Origin: Pseudonocardiales bacterium
Lineage (GTDB): Bacteria; Actinomycetota; Actinomycetes; Mycobacteriales; Pseudonocardiaceae
Direction of reading: 5' to 3'
DNA: 64,000 nucleotides
Assembly (NCBI GenBank): GCA_019244165.1
Contig: JAFATA010000038.1
Coordinates: forward strand, 51,119 to 115,118
Of the stretch, positions 1-8,971 are shown piece by piece (positions within the stretch are counted from its first letter, which is position 1; each line of letters opens with the position of its first letter). The position numbers were made by a program, and so were the translations under genes. The notes under the pieces were generated by a model. The model saw nothing but the letters and a program-made list of their open reading frames with translations. It had not been told where the DNA came from and did not search any database.

Positions 1-2
1 AT

Positions 3-527
3 CTGCACGAGGTCCTCATCGACCACCTGACGGCGAAGCGCCAGCCGGTGCGGGTGAATACGGTGGTGGAGGATGAACCTCTCGGCCGGGGCGGTGGTTT
101 GAAGTACGCGGGCAAGTACCTGCCCGCACCGGACGAGGCATGGTTTGCGCTGAACGGTGATGTCTGGACCCGGTTCGACCTGGGTGCGATGGCGACGTGC
201 CACTTCGAGCGGGGCGCAGTGGCCACGATCGCGCTGGCCTGGCCGAGGATCCCGTGGGGTGTGGTCAAGCTGGACGAGTTGGGCCGGGTCACCGACTTCG
301 TGGAGGCCCCACCGTCGCCGTACCCGGTCAACGCCGGGGTCTATGTGTTCTCCAGCGAGATCCTGGGCCTGCTGCCGGACACCGGCGACCACGAGCGCTC
401 AACGTTTCCCCTGCTGGCTCAGCAACGGCGGCTGGCCGCCTTCCCGATCGAGGGCTACTGGCGCGCTATCGACACCGCCAAGGACATCCGCGAGGCCGTC
501 CGGGAACTCGGGGCAGGCAGCTCCTAG
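3..527 (+). CDS. NDP-sugar nucleotidyltransferase, 5' truncated by window edge
   Basis: The frame is open from the first bases of the window, so the gene starts upstream and only about the last 174 residues are visible. The segment with residues ALNGDVWTRFDLG matches the metal-binding Asp strand of the GT-A nucleotidyltransferase fold, and the end (GYWRAIDTAKDI) matches the FWxxIDTxxD signature of mannose-1-phosphate guanylyltransferase or glucose-1-phosphate thymidylyltransferase-like proteins. The family couples a sugar-1-phosphate to an NTP in the cytoplasm. The N-terminal GXGTRxxPLT loop is outside the window, so the substrate cannot be assigned. It is convergent with the pseudouridine synthase gene, 23 bases apart. 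Confidence 0.85.
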   Translation: MHEVLIDHLTAKRQPVRVNTVVEDEPLGRGGGLKYAGKYLPAPDEAWFALNGDVWTRFDLGAMATCHFERGAVATIALAWPRIPWGVVKLDELGRVTDFVEAPPSPYPVNAGVYVFSSEILGLLPDTGDHERSTFPLLAQQRRLAAFPIEGYWRAIDTAKDIREAVRELGAGSS

Positions 528-550
528 TCCAAGCCTAGCCGGCCCATCAG

Positions 551-1480
551 CTACGCCTGCGCGGCTAGCACGTCCAGCGCGCGGCGCAGATCGTCCGGGT
601 CTGGGCTGGTGAACTCCACCCAGCGCTCATCAGCGGGATGGGGGAAGCCCAACCGTGCGGCATGCAACCACTGCCTCTCCAACCCGAGCCGCCGCGCCAG
701 CGTGGGATCTGCCCCGTAGGGGAGGTCGCCACAGCAGGGATGTCGCAGTGCGGCGAAGTGCACCCGGATCTGGTGCGTGCGACCTGTCTGGAGAGTGACG
801 TCACACAGCGAGGCGCCGGGAAACGCCTCGATCACCTCGTAGTGCGTCACCGACGGTTTGCCGCCAGCCACCACGGCAAAACGCCAGTCGTGCTGGGGGT
901 GCCGCTCGATCGGGGCGTCAATGGTGCCTCGGGTGGGGTCCGGGTGGCCCTGCACTAGCGCCCGGTAATGCTTGGCAACGGTACGGTCCCGGAACGCTCG
1001 CTTTAGCGCTGTGTAGCCCCGCTGCGACTTGGCAACCGCCATCAGACCGCTGGTGCCCACGTCCAGCCGGTGCACCACGCCGTGGCGCTCAGCCGGGCCC
1101 GAGGCAGCCACCTGGACTCCAGCCGCCGCAAGCCCTCCGAGCACGGTGGGCCCATCCCAGCCCGGGCTGGGATGGGCGGCCACCCCGACCGGCTTGTCCA
1201 CTACCACTAGGTCGGCATCGTCGTGCAGCACCCGCAGCCCGGGCACCGGCTCGACCCTGGCCTCGGCGGGCTGCTGCGGATCGGGCAGGATCACCTCAAG
1301 CCAGCTGCCAGTGGCCAGGCGCTCAGACTTGCCGACCGGGTTGCCGTCAAGGAGCACCGCACCGGCCTCGGCCAGCCCAGCCACCGCTGTTCGGGACAGC
1401 CCCAGCAGCCGCGCCAGCCCGGCGTCCACGCGCATACCCTCCAGCCCCTCGGGCACCGGCAGCGTCCGGACATCGCTCAT
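551..1480 (-). CDS. rluD: RluA/RluD-family 23S rRNA pseudouridine synthase
   Basis: This 309-residue protein has an N-terminal S4-like RNA-binding domain (about residues 10-70, with the [16 protein letters not shown] pattern) and a catalytic domain carrying [11 protein letters not shown], whose Asp is the RluA-family nucleophile. GRTHQIRVH follows further on, as in the family. It isomerises uridines in rRNA; RluD is the usual bacterial assignment but the target base is not shown. The start at 1480 is preferred because its ATG overlaps the lspA stop as ATGA; an in-frame start five codons upstream is possible. The lspA-rluD order is common in actinobacteria, and the two genes should be cotranscribed. 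Confidence 0.93.
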   Translation of the reverse strand: MSDVRTLPVPEGLEGMRVDAGLARLLGLSRTAVAGLAEAGAVLLDGNPVGKSERLATGSWLEVILPDPQQPAEARVEPVPGLRVLHDDADLVVVDKPVGVAAHPSPGWDGPTVLGGLAAAGVQVAASGPAERHGVVHRLDVGTSGLMAVAKSQRGYTALKRAFRDRTVAKHYRALVQGHPDPTRGTIDAPIERHPQHDWRFAVVAGGKPSVTHYEVIEAFPGASLCDVTLQTGRTHQIRVHFAALRHPCCGDLPYGADPTLARRLGLERQWLHAARLGFPHPADERWVEFTSPDPDDLRRALDVLAAQA

Positions 1481-2094
1481 TGTGGGGTCCCCCATCCCGT
1501 ACCACCAGACTCAGGATCGCCGGAGGGTCGATGCCCACGGGTACCGTCGACGTCCCGGCCGGTGGCGGCGAGCAGGACCAGCATCACACCACCGCAGACG
1601 ATCGCCACATCAGCCAGGTTGAACACCGGCCACACGCTGCCATCTGGTGCCAGGAGCGACAGGAAATCCACCACGTGCCCGCGCAGCGGGCCAGGGGAGC
1701 GCAGCAGCCGGTCCCCCAGATTACCCAACGCCCCCCCTAGCACCAAGCCGAGCCCGAGGGCCCAACCGGCGCTGCGCAGCCGGGGCGCCAACCGGATGAT
1801 CACCACGACGACGCCCAGCGCGATCAGCGACAGCAGCCAGGTCAGCCCGGTCGCCATCGAAAACGCCGCACCTGAGTTGCGGTAGAGCACGAGATACAGC
1901 ACCCCACCCAACAGCTCCACCGGCGGATGGCCCTGCAGCATCATCACCGCGAGAACTTTGCTCAGCACGTCCAGCAGGAGCGTGACGGCGGCGGTAGCGG
2001 CCAACAAACTGCTCCGGCGGCGAGGTCCCGGCAACGCCTCGGGGACGTCTTGGTCGCCAGCGGCGGATTGCCCGGCATGCTGCGATGGGTTCAT
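1477..2094 (-). CDS. lspA: Lipoprotein signal peptidase LspA
   Basis: The product (205 residues) is a four-helix membrane aspartyl protease that removes signal peptides from diacylated prolipoproteins. Visible family motifs are [19 protein letters not shown] with the first catalytic Asp, and FNLADVAI with the second. The N-terminal 35 residues are polar and cytoplasmic, as in mycobacterial LspA. The open frame extends far upstream to 2712, but that part overlaps the next gene antiparallel to any homology; the ATG at 2094 gives a normal-length protein. It is translationally coupled to rluD by a 4-base overlap. Confidence 0.92.
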   Translation of the reverse strand: MNPSQHAGQSAAGDQDVPEALPGPRRRSSLLAATAAVTLLLDVLSKVLAVMMLQGHPPVELLGGVLYLVLYRNSGAAFSMATGLTWLLSLIALGVVVVIIRLAPRLRSAGWALGLGLVLGGALGNLGDRLLRSPGPLRGHVVDFLSLLAPDGSVWPVFNLADVAIVCGGVMLVLLAATGRDVDGTRGHRPSGDPESGGTGWGTPQ

Positions 2095-2141
2095 ATCGCC
2101 ATTGTGGCTAACCGCCGGTCCGGCCTTCAGCCGCCGGCACG

Positions 2142-2951
2142 TCAAGGGGACCAGGAGATCGTGACCAGATCGCGGGTGCGCGGGCCCAAGGCCGCCACCG
2201 CCTCGGCGACCTCCTCCCGGCGGTGCGCCGGCAAGCACAGCCTGCGTACCGAGAAGTCGAGCTCCGCGTCGGGATTGCGGGGCGCAGCAGGCCGGCTCCA
2301 GCGCTGGGCCTCCGGGCGTATGCCCACTTCGGCAAACACGGCCAGCACGTCGTCCACGGTCGCAGGTGGCGGCCGGTGCAACCCGTGGAAGCGCACCCAC
2401 AGCGGATCCAGCCACGCTCCGGGATGCACGGCATGCAGCTCCACGACGACACCACGGCCGGCAGCGGCACCCAGCGCAGTCACGAAGGGCGCCAAGTCCA
2501 AGGTGTTGTAGCCCACGTGGTGACTGACCACGACGTCGGCGACACCCGCCTGGGGAGCAACCTGGGGCCAGGGGCCAGACACGCTGCGGTGCGCCACCCC
2601 CCGCTCGGTGCAGGCCTTCTCGAATGCGCGCAGCATGTCGTCGGCGTGATCCACCCCGGTCAGATGGGACACCATCGGTACCAGGGCGAGACCGGCGGCA
2701 CCCGCGCCGCACCCCACGTCGAGCACGGTCCCGCCGTCGAGTCCCAGCAGCGCCAACGCGACACGACGCGACGGGGTGTTCTCGGGAGTCGCCGGGGGGA
2801 TGAAGCGGGCGGGATCGTGCCGGCTCGGGTCCTGCGGGGCGGCAGCCCGGATCTCTGGGGGAATGGCCCGGCTCTGCAGCAGCTCTCGCCAGCGGGCCGC
2901 TGCGCTGCCGGTGAGCGAGTGTGCGTGCTGGGACTGTGCGTGCTGGGACAC
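2142..2951 (-). CDS. Class I SAM-dependent methyltransferase
   Basis: This 269-residue protein has the Rossmann motif I VLDVGCGAGAAGL near residue 77 and an acidic motif II (GVDHADDM). The substrate is unknown. The start is a GTG at 2951. The first residues (QSQHAQSQHA) are encoded by a 15-base tandem duplication at 2921-2950, so the N-terminus is recently altered and is probably not functionally important. It lies upstream of lspA with a 47-base gap and downstream of a membrane protein gene with a 21-base gap, so it belongs to the same transcription block. Confidence 0.82.
   Translation of the reverse strand: MSQHAQSQHAHSLTGSAAARWRELLQSRAIPPEIRAAAPQDPSRHDPARFIPPATPENTPSRRVALALLGLDGGTVLDVGCGAGAAGLALVPMVSHLTGVDHADDMLRAFEKACTERGVAHRSVSGPWPQVAPQAGVADVVVSHHVGYNTLDLAPFVTALGAAAGRGVVVELHAVHPGAWLDPLWVRFHGLHRPPPATVDDVLAVFAEVGIRPEAQRWSRPAAPRNPDAELDFSVRRLCLPAHRREEVAEAVAALGPRTRDLVTISWSP
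2921..2950. repeat. 15-bp tandem duplication (x2)
   Basis: Two adjacent copies of gtgcgtgctgggac plus t or a. It is in frame and duplicates QSQHA at the N-terminus of the methyltransferase. Confidence 0.9.
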
Positions 2952-2972
2952 TGTTACGACCTCACCACCCGA

Positions 2973-3521
2973 TCAGCTGCTTCCGGTGGTCGTCGCCCGG
3001 ACCGCTCGATGCTTGCGGGCGAGCGTGGTGTCGGGCCGGCACCGCTCACAGGGGGTGAAACCCAACTCTCTCGCCTCACGCACCGGCAGCCGCTCGGTGT
3101 GCGCCTGGTCGGGCCACCGGCAGCGAGGAAGATGGTAGCGGGGGTGCTCGTCAATGACCAGCACTTCGTCGATCAGCTCGTACACCACCAACAGATCTGC
3201 GGCGTCAGTGTCCTCCTCAGCGGGCTCTACAGCATCATCCCCTTGGGCGTCCTCAGCAGATGCCGAACCCGGCTCAGGAGCCTGAACTCCAGTTATCGAC
3301 GCGGAATGACACGGTTGCTCGTCCGGCTCGACATCGACGGACTCGTCCTCCGCAGGCGCGTCCTGGCGTTGCACCCAGGACCGCCGCCACCGCGTGAGAA
3401 TCAGTGTCGCAACCACAGCGCTCAGCACGACCGATCCCCACGCCAGGCCCGCATGACCGGTGCCGAGCGCGGCAACGAGCAATGCCACCGCTGCTAGCAG
3501 CAACACCACAGTGATCAACAC
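2973..3521 (-). CDS. Membrane-anchored protein with C-terminal Cys/His zinc-like domain
   Basis: The 182-residue product has two hydrophobic helices at about residues 2-20 and 25-43, then a long acidic linker rich in E, D and A. Its C-terminal module has the spaced residues HPRYHLPRC and GFTPCERCRP. The H-x3-H...C...C-x2-C arrangement resembles the small Ada-like metal-binding domain found at the ends of many actinobacterial membrane proteins. Function is unknown. It sits 11 bases downstream of divIVA, which suggests an envelope or growth-pole context by location only. Confidence 0.75.
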   Translation of the reverse strand: MLITVVLLLAAVALLVAALGTGHAGLAWGSVVLSAVVATLILTRWRRSWVQRQDAPAEDESVDVEPDEQPCHSASITGVQAPEPGSASAEDAQGDDAVEPAEEDTDAADLLVVYELIDEVLVIDEHPRYHLPRCRWPDQAHTERLPVREARELGFTPCERCRPDTTLARKHRAVRATTTGSS

Positions 3522-3532
3522 GTCGAGCGCGG

Positions 3533-4324
3533 TCAGCTACCGGCTTCGGCACGGGCACCGAACCCAGTTGCCACGAAGCCCTGGGTGCGCACCGCGTCTA
3601 CGGGTGCGGCAGACCCACGCCCATCGAGTTCCCGGAGTTGCGACTCCAGGTAGGTCTTCAAGCGAGTGCGGTACTCACGCTCGAACGTACGCAGTTCTTC
3701 GATCTTCTTCTCCAGGACGTTCTTCTCCTGGCTGAGCGAACCGAGGATCTCCGAGTGCTTGCGCGTCGCATCACGCTCCAACGACGCAGCCTTCTCCCGC
3801 GACTGCCGATCCACCGTCTCGGCCCTGCTCCGAGCATCATTGAGCATGCTCTCAGCTCTGGTCCTGGCCTCGTTCACCATGCCATCGGCCTTGACCCTCG
3901 CCTCAGAGAGCAACTGCTCAGACCTCGCCCGAGCATCGCTCAACATCCCGTCCGCTTCAGCCTTGGCCTCACCGGTCAACCGATCAGCCATCTCCTGGGC
4001 CAAGCCCAGCACCTTGGCCGCTTGGACGTGGTGATCACCACCCGACGGGGGTTGCTCTCTCATCGGGGGCGGTACCGGAGCCATCACCGGACGAGGCGGC
4101 TCCAAGGGCCGAAGGTTGCCTCCAGTGTCCACCGGAGCAGCGCGCAGCTGCTGATCAAACTGCTCAACCCGGTTACGGAGATCGTTGTTCTCCTCAATCA
4201 ACCGAGTTAGCTCGGCCTCAACCAGGTCGAGGAAGGCGTCCACCTCGTCCTCGTTGTAGCCCCGTTTGCCGATCGGCGGCTTACTGAACGCGACGTTGTG
4301 AACGTCGGCGGGGGTCAGCGGCAT
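3533..4324 (-). CDS. divIVA: DivIVA/Wag31 polar growth scaffold
   Basis: The 263-residue protein starts with the DivIVA membrane-binding domain ([17 protein letters not shown], then [15 protein letters not shown]). A Pro-rich linker at about residues 65-95 leads to a long coiled coil. The coil contains about four repeats of the pattern A-D/E-x-M-L/V-x-x-A-R-x-R/K between residues 110 and 170, as in mycobacterial Wag31. It recruits wall synthesis to cell poles in actinobacteria. It closes the dcw cluster, 89 bases after yggT, and is preceded by a GAGGTGAT ribosome binding site. Confidence 0.96.
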   Translation of the reverse strand: MPLTPADVHNVAFSKPPIGKRGYNEDEVDAFLDLVEAELTRLIEENNDLRNRVEQFDQQLRAAPVDTGGNLRPLEPPRPVMAPVPPPMREQPPSGGDHHVQAAKVLGLAQEMADRLTGEAKAEADGMLSDARARSEQLLSEARVKADGMVNEARTRAESMLNDARSRAETVDRQSREKAASLERDATRKHSEILGSLSQEKNVLEKKIEELRTFEREYRTRLKTYLESQLRELDGRGSAAPVDAVRTQGFVATGFGARAEAGS

Positions 4325-4370
4325 CGGATCACCTCACGCACTCCTCAACGACTAGTACCTGCTGGGGGAC

Positions 4371-4390
4371 ATCCTGGGACATCCTGGGAC
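4371..4390. repeat. 10-bp tandem duplication in yggT-divIVA spacer
   Basis: Two copies of atcctgggac, with a partial third (gggac) before them. It is intergenic, just upstream of divIVA. Confidence 0.85.
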
Positions 4391-4413
4391 CTCCGCCCCG
4401 AACCCGGTGGCCG

Positions 4414-4704
4414 CTACATCCTCATCGGCTCAACCACGCGCATCAGTATGAGTACCACGAACAACAGAATCATCATGGAGAGGTCCAGCCCGACGCCTCC
4501 GATCCGGATGGGTTTGACCACTCGACGGAGCGCCCGGACCGGAGGGTCCGTCATGGTATAGACCGACTCCAGGGCGATCGCCACCCCCCCGACCGGTTGC
4601 CAGTTACGCGCGAAGGTACGCACAAGCTCGACCACGATACGCGCCGTGAGCAGCAGCCAGAAGAAGAAGAGCAGGTAGTAAACGACCCAACGGACCACGT
4701 CCAC
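4414..4704 (-). CDS. YggT-family membrane protein
   Basis: The product is a small protein of 96 residues with two membrane segments (about residues 6-30 and 72-92) around a conserved loop YTMTDPPVRALRRVVKPIRIG, the YggT/Ycf19 signature. In actinobacteria it is encoded between sepF and divIVA, as here, and is thought to help division or polar growth; its molecular role is not settled. Confidence 0.92.
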   Translation of the reverse strand: MDVVRWVVYYLLFFFWLLLTARIVVELVRTFARNWQPVGGVAIALESVYTMTDPPVRALRRVVKPIRIGGVGLDLSMMILLFVVLILMRVVEPMRM

Positions 4705-4760
4705 AGCGACACTCTGCCACCGGCAGCTAGGGGGTGCTGAACCGGGGCACCTTGGGCGCC

Positions 4761-5597
4761 TTAGTTGAAAGAGTGACCTTCGGCGATCCGGCGTCTGTCC
4801 TCGGCAGACACGTCGACGTTGGGCGGCGAGAGGAGGAAGACCTTGTTGGTGATCTTGTCGATCGAGCCACGCAGCGCGAAGGCCAGCCCGGCTGCGAAGT
4901 CGACGAGCCGCTTGGCGTCCCGGTCCTCCATCGCGGTCAGATTCATGATCACCGGATTTCCCTCCCGGTAGCGTTCCCCGATGGGCCGGGCCTCGTTGTA
5001 GCTGTACGGGTGCAAGGTGACGATGCGGGTCGCCCCGCGGGCCGCCACAGATGCGCTGTCTTCTCCGAGCGGGTCGGTTGGCGGGGCCGGCGTGACGCGC
5101 GGGGGCCTGGCTGGTTGGTGAGCCGTTGGCCTCGTATTGATGGCCGCCGCATCGATGGCCAGCGAGCCGCGTATCGGAGCTTCAGTGGCCCATGAGTCGG
5201 TTCGAGGCTCCGCGACGTGAAGCTCCTCCGCGACGTGAAGCTCCGTGGCCCAGGCCGGTGAACGAGCCCAGGCCGGTGAACGAGCAGAGTGCATCCTGGG
5301 CGGGGCATGATGGCCGGCCCGGGTAGCGAAGCCGTCGCCATAGTCGCGGTTTGTGGAGGTGTTTGCGGTGAGAGCGTGAGCTGTGGTCCTGTCAAATCCG
5401 GATCCACGCTGTGGATCATTATAGCCTGGGGGATCACAACGCTGGCTGCCGCCCTGGTCCGGGTAGCCAGAGCGGTAAGGCGGGCGATAGTCATCGAACT
5501 GCGCTGTGTCTAACCCCGCTGCATCCAATCCCGCAGCGTCAAGTTCTTCGGCGGGGACCATGCCGAAATAGGCCTTCAGCCTGTGCAGCGCGCTCAT
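4761..5597 (-). CDS. sepF: Cell division protein SepF with repeat-expanded linker
   Basis: SepF anchors FtsZ to the membrane. The 278-residue product starts with the amphipathic membrane-targeting helix (MSALHRLKAYFGMVP) and ends with the SepF core of about 85 residues (LHPYSYNEARPIGERYR, PVIMNLTAMEDRDAKRLVDFAAGL, KITNKVFLLSPPNVDV). The linker between them is about 165 residues and contains two back-to-back 18-base tandem duplications (5208-5243 and 5250-5285), which encode doubled SPAWA and ELHVAE segments, plus an imperfect DAAGL repeat near the N-terminus. The start was taken at the ATG that gives the conserved helix, not the frame opening at 5681. Confidence 0.93.
   Translation of the reverse strand: MSALHRLKAYFGMVPAEELDAAGLDAAGLDTAQFDDYRPPYRSGYPDQGGSQRCDPPGYNDPQRGSGFDRTTAHALTANTSTNRDYGDGFATRAGHHAPPRMHSARSPAWARSPAWATELHVAEELHVAEPRTDSWATEAPIRGSLAIDAAAINTRPTAHQPARPPRVTPAPPTDPLGEDSASVAARGATRIVTLHPYSYNEARPIGERYREGNPVIMNLTAMEDRDAKRLVDFAAGLAFALRGSIDKITNKVFLLSPPNVDVSAEDRRRIAEGHSFN
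5208..5243. repeat. 18-bp perfect tandem duplication in sepF
   Basis: Two copies of ctccgcgacgtgaagctc (5208-5225 and 5226-5243). In frame; each adds six linker residues. Confidence 0.95.
5250..5285. repeat. second 18-bp perfect tandem duplication in sepF
   Basis: Two copies of ccaggccggtgaacgagc (5250-5267 and 5268-5285). In frame, and separated from the first pair by only 6 bases. Confidence 0.95.
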
Positions 5598-5658
5598 CGT
5601 TTCGCCTTCCTGTCCCGATCTTCGGCGCACCGCCCGCTGGTCTCGGCCCAGCACGCCG

Positions 5659-6459
5659 TCAGGCCGTGGGATACGCTCCACGCGAGGTTAACGGCCGAGT
5701 GCCCAGTAGCGCGGTTCCGACACGCACGCAGGTCGAGCCGCACGCAATGGCCTGCTCAAGATCGCCGCTCATCCCGGCGGAGAGTTCGACTGCGCCAGGG
5801 TGCGAACGGCGTAGCCGTTGTGCGGTTGCGCCGAGCCGGGTGAAGGCTGCCCGGGGATCGACACCGAGCGGAGCAACCCCCATCACTCCCTCCAGCCGGA
5901 GCTGTGGTGCGGCCGCCACCCGATCGGCCAGTGCCTCGAGCTGGAGCAGCGGGCAACCGCCACGCGCCGGGTCGCCGTCCAGGCTGGCCTGGACGAGCAC
6001 GCCAAGAGCGGCGTGGCGCTGCCCGGCCTCCCTCGCGGCGCGGGCGGCCCGGTCCAGGGCCTCGACCAGCCGGACCGAATCCACCGACTGCACCTGCACC
6101 GCCCACCGAGCCACTGAGCGGGATTTGTTGCGCTGCAATCGACCGACCATGTGCCAGCGCACCCCCACCGCCGGCCGTAGCGCGGCAACCTGGGCCACCT
6201 TGGCAGCGGCTTCGGAGTCTCGGGCCTCAGCGGCGTCGAGCACGCCCAGGTCAGCAAGCAGCGCCACGTCGTCTGCCGGGAAGGTCTTGGTGACCGGGAG
6301 TAGGCGCACCTCAGCGGTGTCCCGCCCGGCGGCGGCGCACGCGGCGGCGATGCGGCCGCGAAGGCGCGCCAGCGCCGCCGCCAGCTCATCGCGGCGACCG
6401 TCCACGATCTGCTCTTCTGACAGCTTGTCAGGCCCAATCACTCGATCCAGGCCAATCAC
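5659..6459 (-). CDS. yggS: YggS/PLPBP-family pyridoxal phosphate homeostasis protein
   Basis: The product (up to 266 residues) has the family PLP-lysine segment LPVTKTFP, then WHMVGRLQRNKSR, and the C-terminal phosphate-binding loop SAGMSGDLEQAIACGSTCVRVGTALLG. The protein binds PLP and affects B6 and amino acid homeostasis; it has no known catalytic activity. Both candidate GTG starts (6459 and 6441) lie inside an 18-base triplicated sequence, so the first 12 or so residues are made by repeat DNA. It follows pgeF and precedes sepF, the usual actinobacterial order. Confidence 0.92.
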   Translation of the reverse strand: MIGLDRVIGPDKLSEEQIVDGRRDELAAALARLRGRIAAACAAAGRDTAEVRLLPVTKTFPADDVALLADLGVLDAAEARDSEAAAKVAQVAALRPAVGVRWHMVGRLQRNKSRSVARWAVQVQSVDSVRLVEALDRAARAAREAGQRHAALGVLVQASLDGDPARGGCPLLQLEALADRVAAAPQLRLEGVMGVAPLGVDPRAAFTRLGATAQRLRRSHPGAVELSAGMSGDLEQAIACGSTCVRVGTALLGTRPLTSRGAYPTA

Positions 6460-6486
6460 TCGATCCAGGCCAACTACTCAATCCAG
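6433..6486. repeat. 18-bp unit x3 spanning pgeF end and yggS start
   Basis: Three adjacent 18-base units related to gccaatcactcgatccag occupy 6433-6450, 6451-6468 and 6469-6486, with one and three mismatches in the outer copies. The third unit carries the pgeF stop codon; the other two form the 5' end of yggS. They appear to have arisen by duplication of the pgeF 3' end. Confidence 0.92.
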
Positions 6487-7184
6487 GTTAGTGCCGCCAG
6501 CCGGCCGGTGACTCCATCGCGGCGGTAGCTGTACAGCGTGGGGTCCTCGATCGTGCACCGGGGGTCAACGCCGATCCGGGTCACGCCAGCGGCAGCAAGC
6601 TGCCGGCACAGCCCGGCCCGCAGGTCCAGACCTGCGGTGCCCCGGCGAGTGCGGCAAGCGCTGCCTGGCAAGCGGGCCTCCACGTCGAGCTGCATCTGGT
6701 CGGGTACCTCGTAGCACTGCCCGCACGCCGAGGGACCGAGCAGCACCTCTACCCGCTTCATGCGCGCGCCGAGCCGCCGCATCGCCTCCAGCGCGGCAGG
6801 CAGTACCCCGGCCCGGGCTCCCACCCGCCCGGCGTGCACGGCAGCGACAATCTTGGCCATGGGATCAGCGAGCAGTACCGGCACGCAGTCGGCGACCAGT
6901 GCTGCTACCGCGAGCCGGGGTTCAGCCGTGACCAACGCGTCGCTGGCTGGCACCGGCCGCAGCTGCGGGCCGTCGATCACGGTGACCGTGCGGCCGTGCA
7001 CCTGCTGCATCCAGACCAGGCGCTGCACGGGCAGCCCCATCCTGGCGGCAAGCTGTTCTCGATTGGCAGCCACCGCCTCGGGGCGGTCGCCGACATGCTC
7101 CCCCACGTTGAATGATGCATAGGGCGACGCTGAGTGACCGCCGTGCCGAGTAGTGACCATCCGCCGGATGCCGATGGTCCTCAC
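6474..7184 (-). CDS. pgeF: PgeF/YfiH (LACC1-like) purine nucleoside phosphorylase family protein
   Basis: This 236-residue protein belongs to the DUF152/YfiH family, with QQVHG near residue 60, [12 protein letters not shown] and [13 protein letters not shown]. These supply the His/Cys/His zinc and catalytic site. The usual HAGWRG reads HAGRVG here. Family members act on purine nucleosides, and in some bacteria edit wall precursors. The GTG start overlaps the ftsZ stop as GTGA, so translation is coupled to ftsZ. Confidence 0.93.
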   Translation of the reverse strand: MRTIGIRRMVTTRHGGHSASPYASFNVGEHVGDRPEAVAANREQLAARMGLPVQRLVWMQQVHGRTVTVIDGPQLRPVPASDALVTAEPRLAVAALVADCVPVLLADPMAKIVAAVHAGRVGARAGVLPAALEAMRRLGARMKRVEVLLGPSACGQCYEVPDQMQLDVEARLPGSACRTRRGTAGLDLRAGLCRQLAAAGVTRIGVDPRCTIEDPTLYSYRRDGVTGRLAALTWIE

Positions 7185-8449
7185 CGCTTCATGAACGGCG
7201 GAACGTCCACGTCGTCATCGTCGTCGAAGTCGTCGGTCACGGGTACCGCCCGGCCTGGTCTGAACCCACCGGTGGTGGGCTGCCAGGTGGCTGGATCTCC
7301 TGGCCTGTGGCGAACCGGGGAGGCAACCGGAAAGGGCTCGGCCGCAGTGGCGCCAGCCACCCTAGACCCGCCGACGGGGGCCTCAGCAGTGGACGACGTG
7401 GGCGGAGACAGCGGCTGGCCAGCCTGGCCAAGGCGCCCGGCTTGCCCGCTGGCCACCGTCCGCGCGGCCACCGGCTTCGGGTCCAACTTTTTGTGTGCGG
7501 GCACACCGGAGTCGAAGCCAGCCGCTATTACCGTGACTCGCACCTCGTCACCCAGCGAATCGTCGATCACCGTGCCGAAGATGATGTTGGCGTCGGGATG
7601 CGCGGACTCCTGCACCAGGGAAGCGGCCTCGTTGATCTCAAAGAGGCCCAGGTCCGAGCCGCCAGCGATAGACAGCAGGACACCGTGCGCCCCCTCCATC
7701 GACGCTTCCAGCAACGGCGAGTTAATGGCCTTCTCGGCGGCCTGCACCGCCCTGCCCTCTCCCCGAGCGGTCCCGATGCCCATCAGTGCACTGCCCGCCC
7801 CGGACATGACGCTTTTCACGTCGGCGAAGTCAAGATTGATCAGACCGGGGGTGGTGATGAGATCGGTGATGCCCTGAACGCCGGACAGCAACACCTCGTC
7901 GGCGGAACGGAACGCATCCATCAAGCTCAGGTTGGTATCGCCCAGCTGCAGCAGCCGATCGTTGGGGATCACGATCAGAGTGTCGCACTCGTTTCGCAGC
8001 TCGGCGATGCCGTCCTCGGCCTGACCAGACCGCCGCTTACCCTCGAAGGTGAACGGTCTGGTGACCACGCCAATAGTCAGCGCGCCCAGTTTGCGGGCGA
8101 CGTTGGCTACCACCGGGGCGCCGCCGGTACCGGTCCCGCCGCCCTCACCGGCGGTGACAAACACCATGTCGGCTCCCTTGAGAACCTCCTCGATCTCGTC
8201 GCGGTGGTCTTCGGCGGCCTTGCGGCCGACCTCTGGGTTTGCCCCCGCGCCGAGCCCGCGGGTGAGCTCCCGCCCAATGTCGAGCTTGACATCGGCGTCC
8301 GACATCAGCAGCGCCTGGGCATCGGTGTTTACCGCGATGAACTCAACGCCGCCCAGCCCGACCTCAATCATGCGGTTGACTGCGTTGACGCCGCCACCGC
8401 CGATTCCGGCAACCTTGATCACGGCGAGGTAATTGTGCGGCGGTGTCAT
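7181..8449 (-). CDS. ftsZ: Cell division GTPase FtsZ
   Basis: FtsZ polymerises into the Z-ring. The 422-residue product begins [27 protein letters not shown], the standard actinobacterial N-terminus. It contains the tubulin signature [13 protein letters not shown] near residue 105, and a synergy loop with [16 protein letters not shown] variable linker follows, and the conserved C-terminal tail [11 protein letters not shown] binds SepF. The start at 8449 was chosen by this N-terminus rather than the frame opening at 8530. Unusually, ftsQ is not directly upstream; 3.2 kb of other DNA intervenes. Confidence 0.98.
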   Translation of the reverse strand: MTPPHNYLAVIKVAGIGGGGVNAVNRMIEVGLGGVEFIAVNTDAQALLMSDADVKLDIGRELTRGLGAGANPEVGRKAAEDHRDEIEEVLKGADMVFVTAGEGGGTGTGGAPVVANVARKLGALTIGVVTRPFTFEGKRRSGQAEDGIAELRNECDTLIVIPNDRLLQLGDTNLSLMDAFRSADEVLLSGVQGITDLITTPGLINLDFADVKSVMSGAGSALMGIGTARGEGRAVQAAEKAINSPLLEASMEGAHGVLLSIAGGSDLGLFEINEAASLVQESAHPDANIIFGTVIDDSLGDEVRVTVIAAGFDSGVPAHKKLDPKPVAARTVASGQAGRLGQAGQPLSPPTSSTAEAPVGGSRVAGATAAEPFPVASPVRHRPGDPATWQPTTGGFRPGRAVPVTDDFDDDDDVDVPPFMKR

Positions 8450-8780
8450 CCACGTGCGCCTTCGCTGTCGAACCCTTCGCCGTCCATGACAGTGCGGCCT
8501 TCCTCGTCGCTGCCAACACCCTGCCGGCATCCGAGCACCTTTTACTCCCCTCGGCGTGGCAGAACCCTCAACCTCATCTGAAGGATTAGAGTTATGTCAG
8601 CTTTGTCTTCCGGGCGAAGGTAGGCACCGTCCCCAGCGGCGTCCAGCAGCCACGCCGGACAGGTCGGCGATCCGGCGTGCCCGGTCGGCGTCCCCCCATG
8701 AACTCGACTGCACCGACGTTGGTGGGCCCTTGAAACGTCGCTAATATCGAGTTGACGAGCCTATCTATGTGACATAGCTC
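8450..8780 (-). promoter_or_regulatory. Upstream region of ftsZ, likely promoter
   Basis: There is no gene in this stretch. On the minus strand it contains AGCTGACATAACTCTAATCC (about 8585-8604), which resembles the promoter region that often precedes ftsZ in actinobacteria (established from memory, not aligned here). Because ftsQ is displaced, ftsZ expression must depend on this region. Exact -35 and -10 hexamers are not certain. Confidence 0.4.
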
Positions 8781-8963
8781 GTGACCCAACTACGACTGCC
8801 CACCCTGGCGCTGCCTGCGGGGTTGCTAGCGCGCCTTGGGCCGCTGGCCGGGGCGGACGGGACCACCCACGGCGCTGAGACCTTCCCTGCCACCTGGCAC
8901 GCCATCGTGCCGGAAGCCACCTGGCGCGCAGTGGTGTCCATCCTCAGCGACCCCCAGCCCTGA
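8781..8963 (+). CDS. Possible small hypothetical protein
   Basis: A 60-residue frame opens with GTG and runs convergently to within 8 bases of the TPR regulator gene. It contains LPTLALPAGLLARLGPLAG and a Trp-rich second half (TWHAIVPEATWRAVV). No clear ribosome binding site or family is recognised. Its placement between a regulator and the ftsZ promoter makes it a candidate, but it may be chance. Confidence 0.3.
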   Translation: MTQLRLPTLALPAGLLARLGPLAGADGTTHGAETFPATWHAIVPEATWRAVVSILSDPQP

Positions 8964-8971
8964 ATTTCCGG

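Noticed and set aside
2223..3497. Long plus-strand open frames antisense to the methyltransferase and other core genes
   Set aside because: They are high-GC shadow frames with no motifs, opposite genes with clear families.
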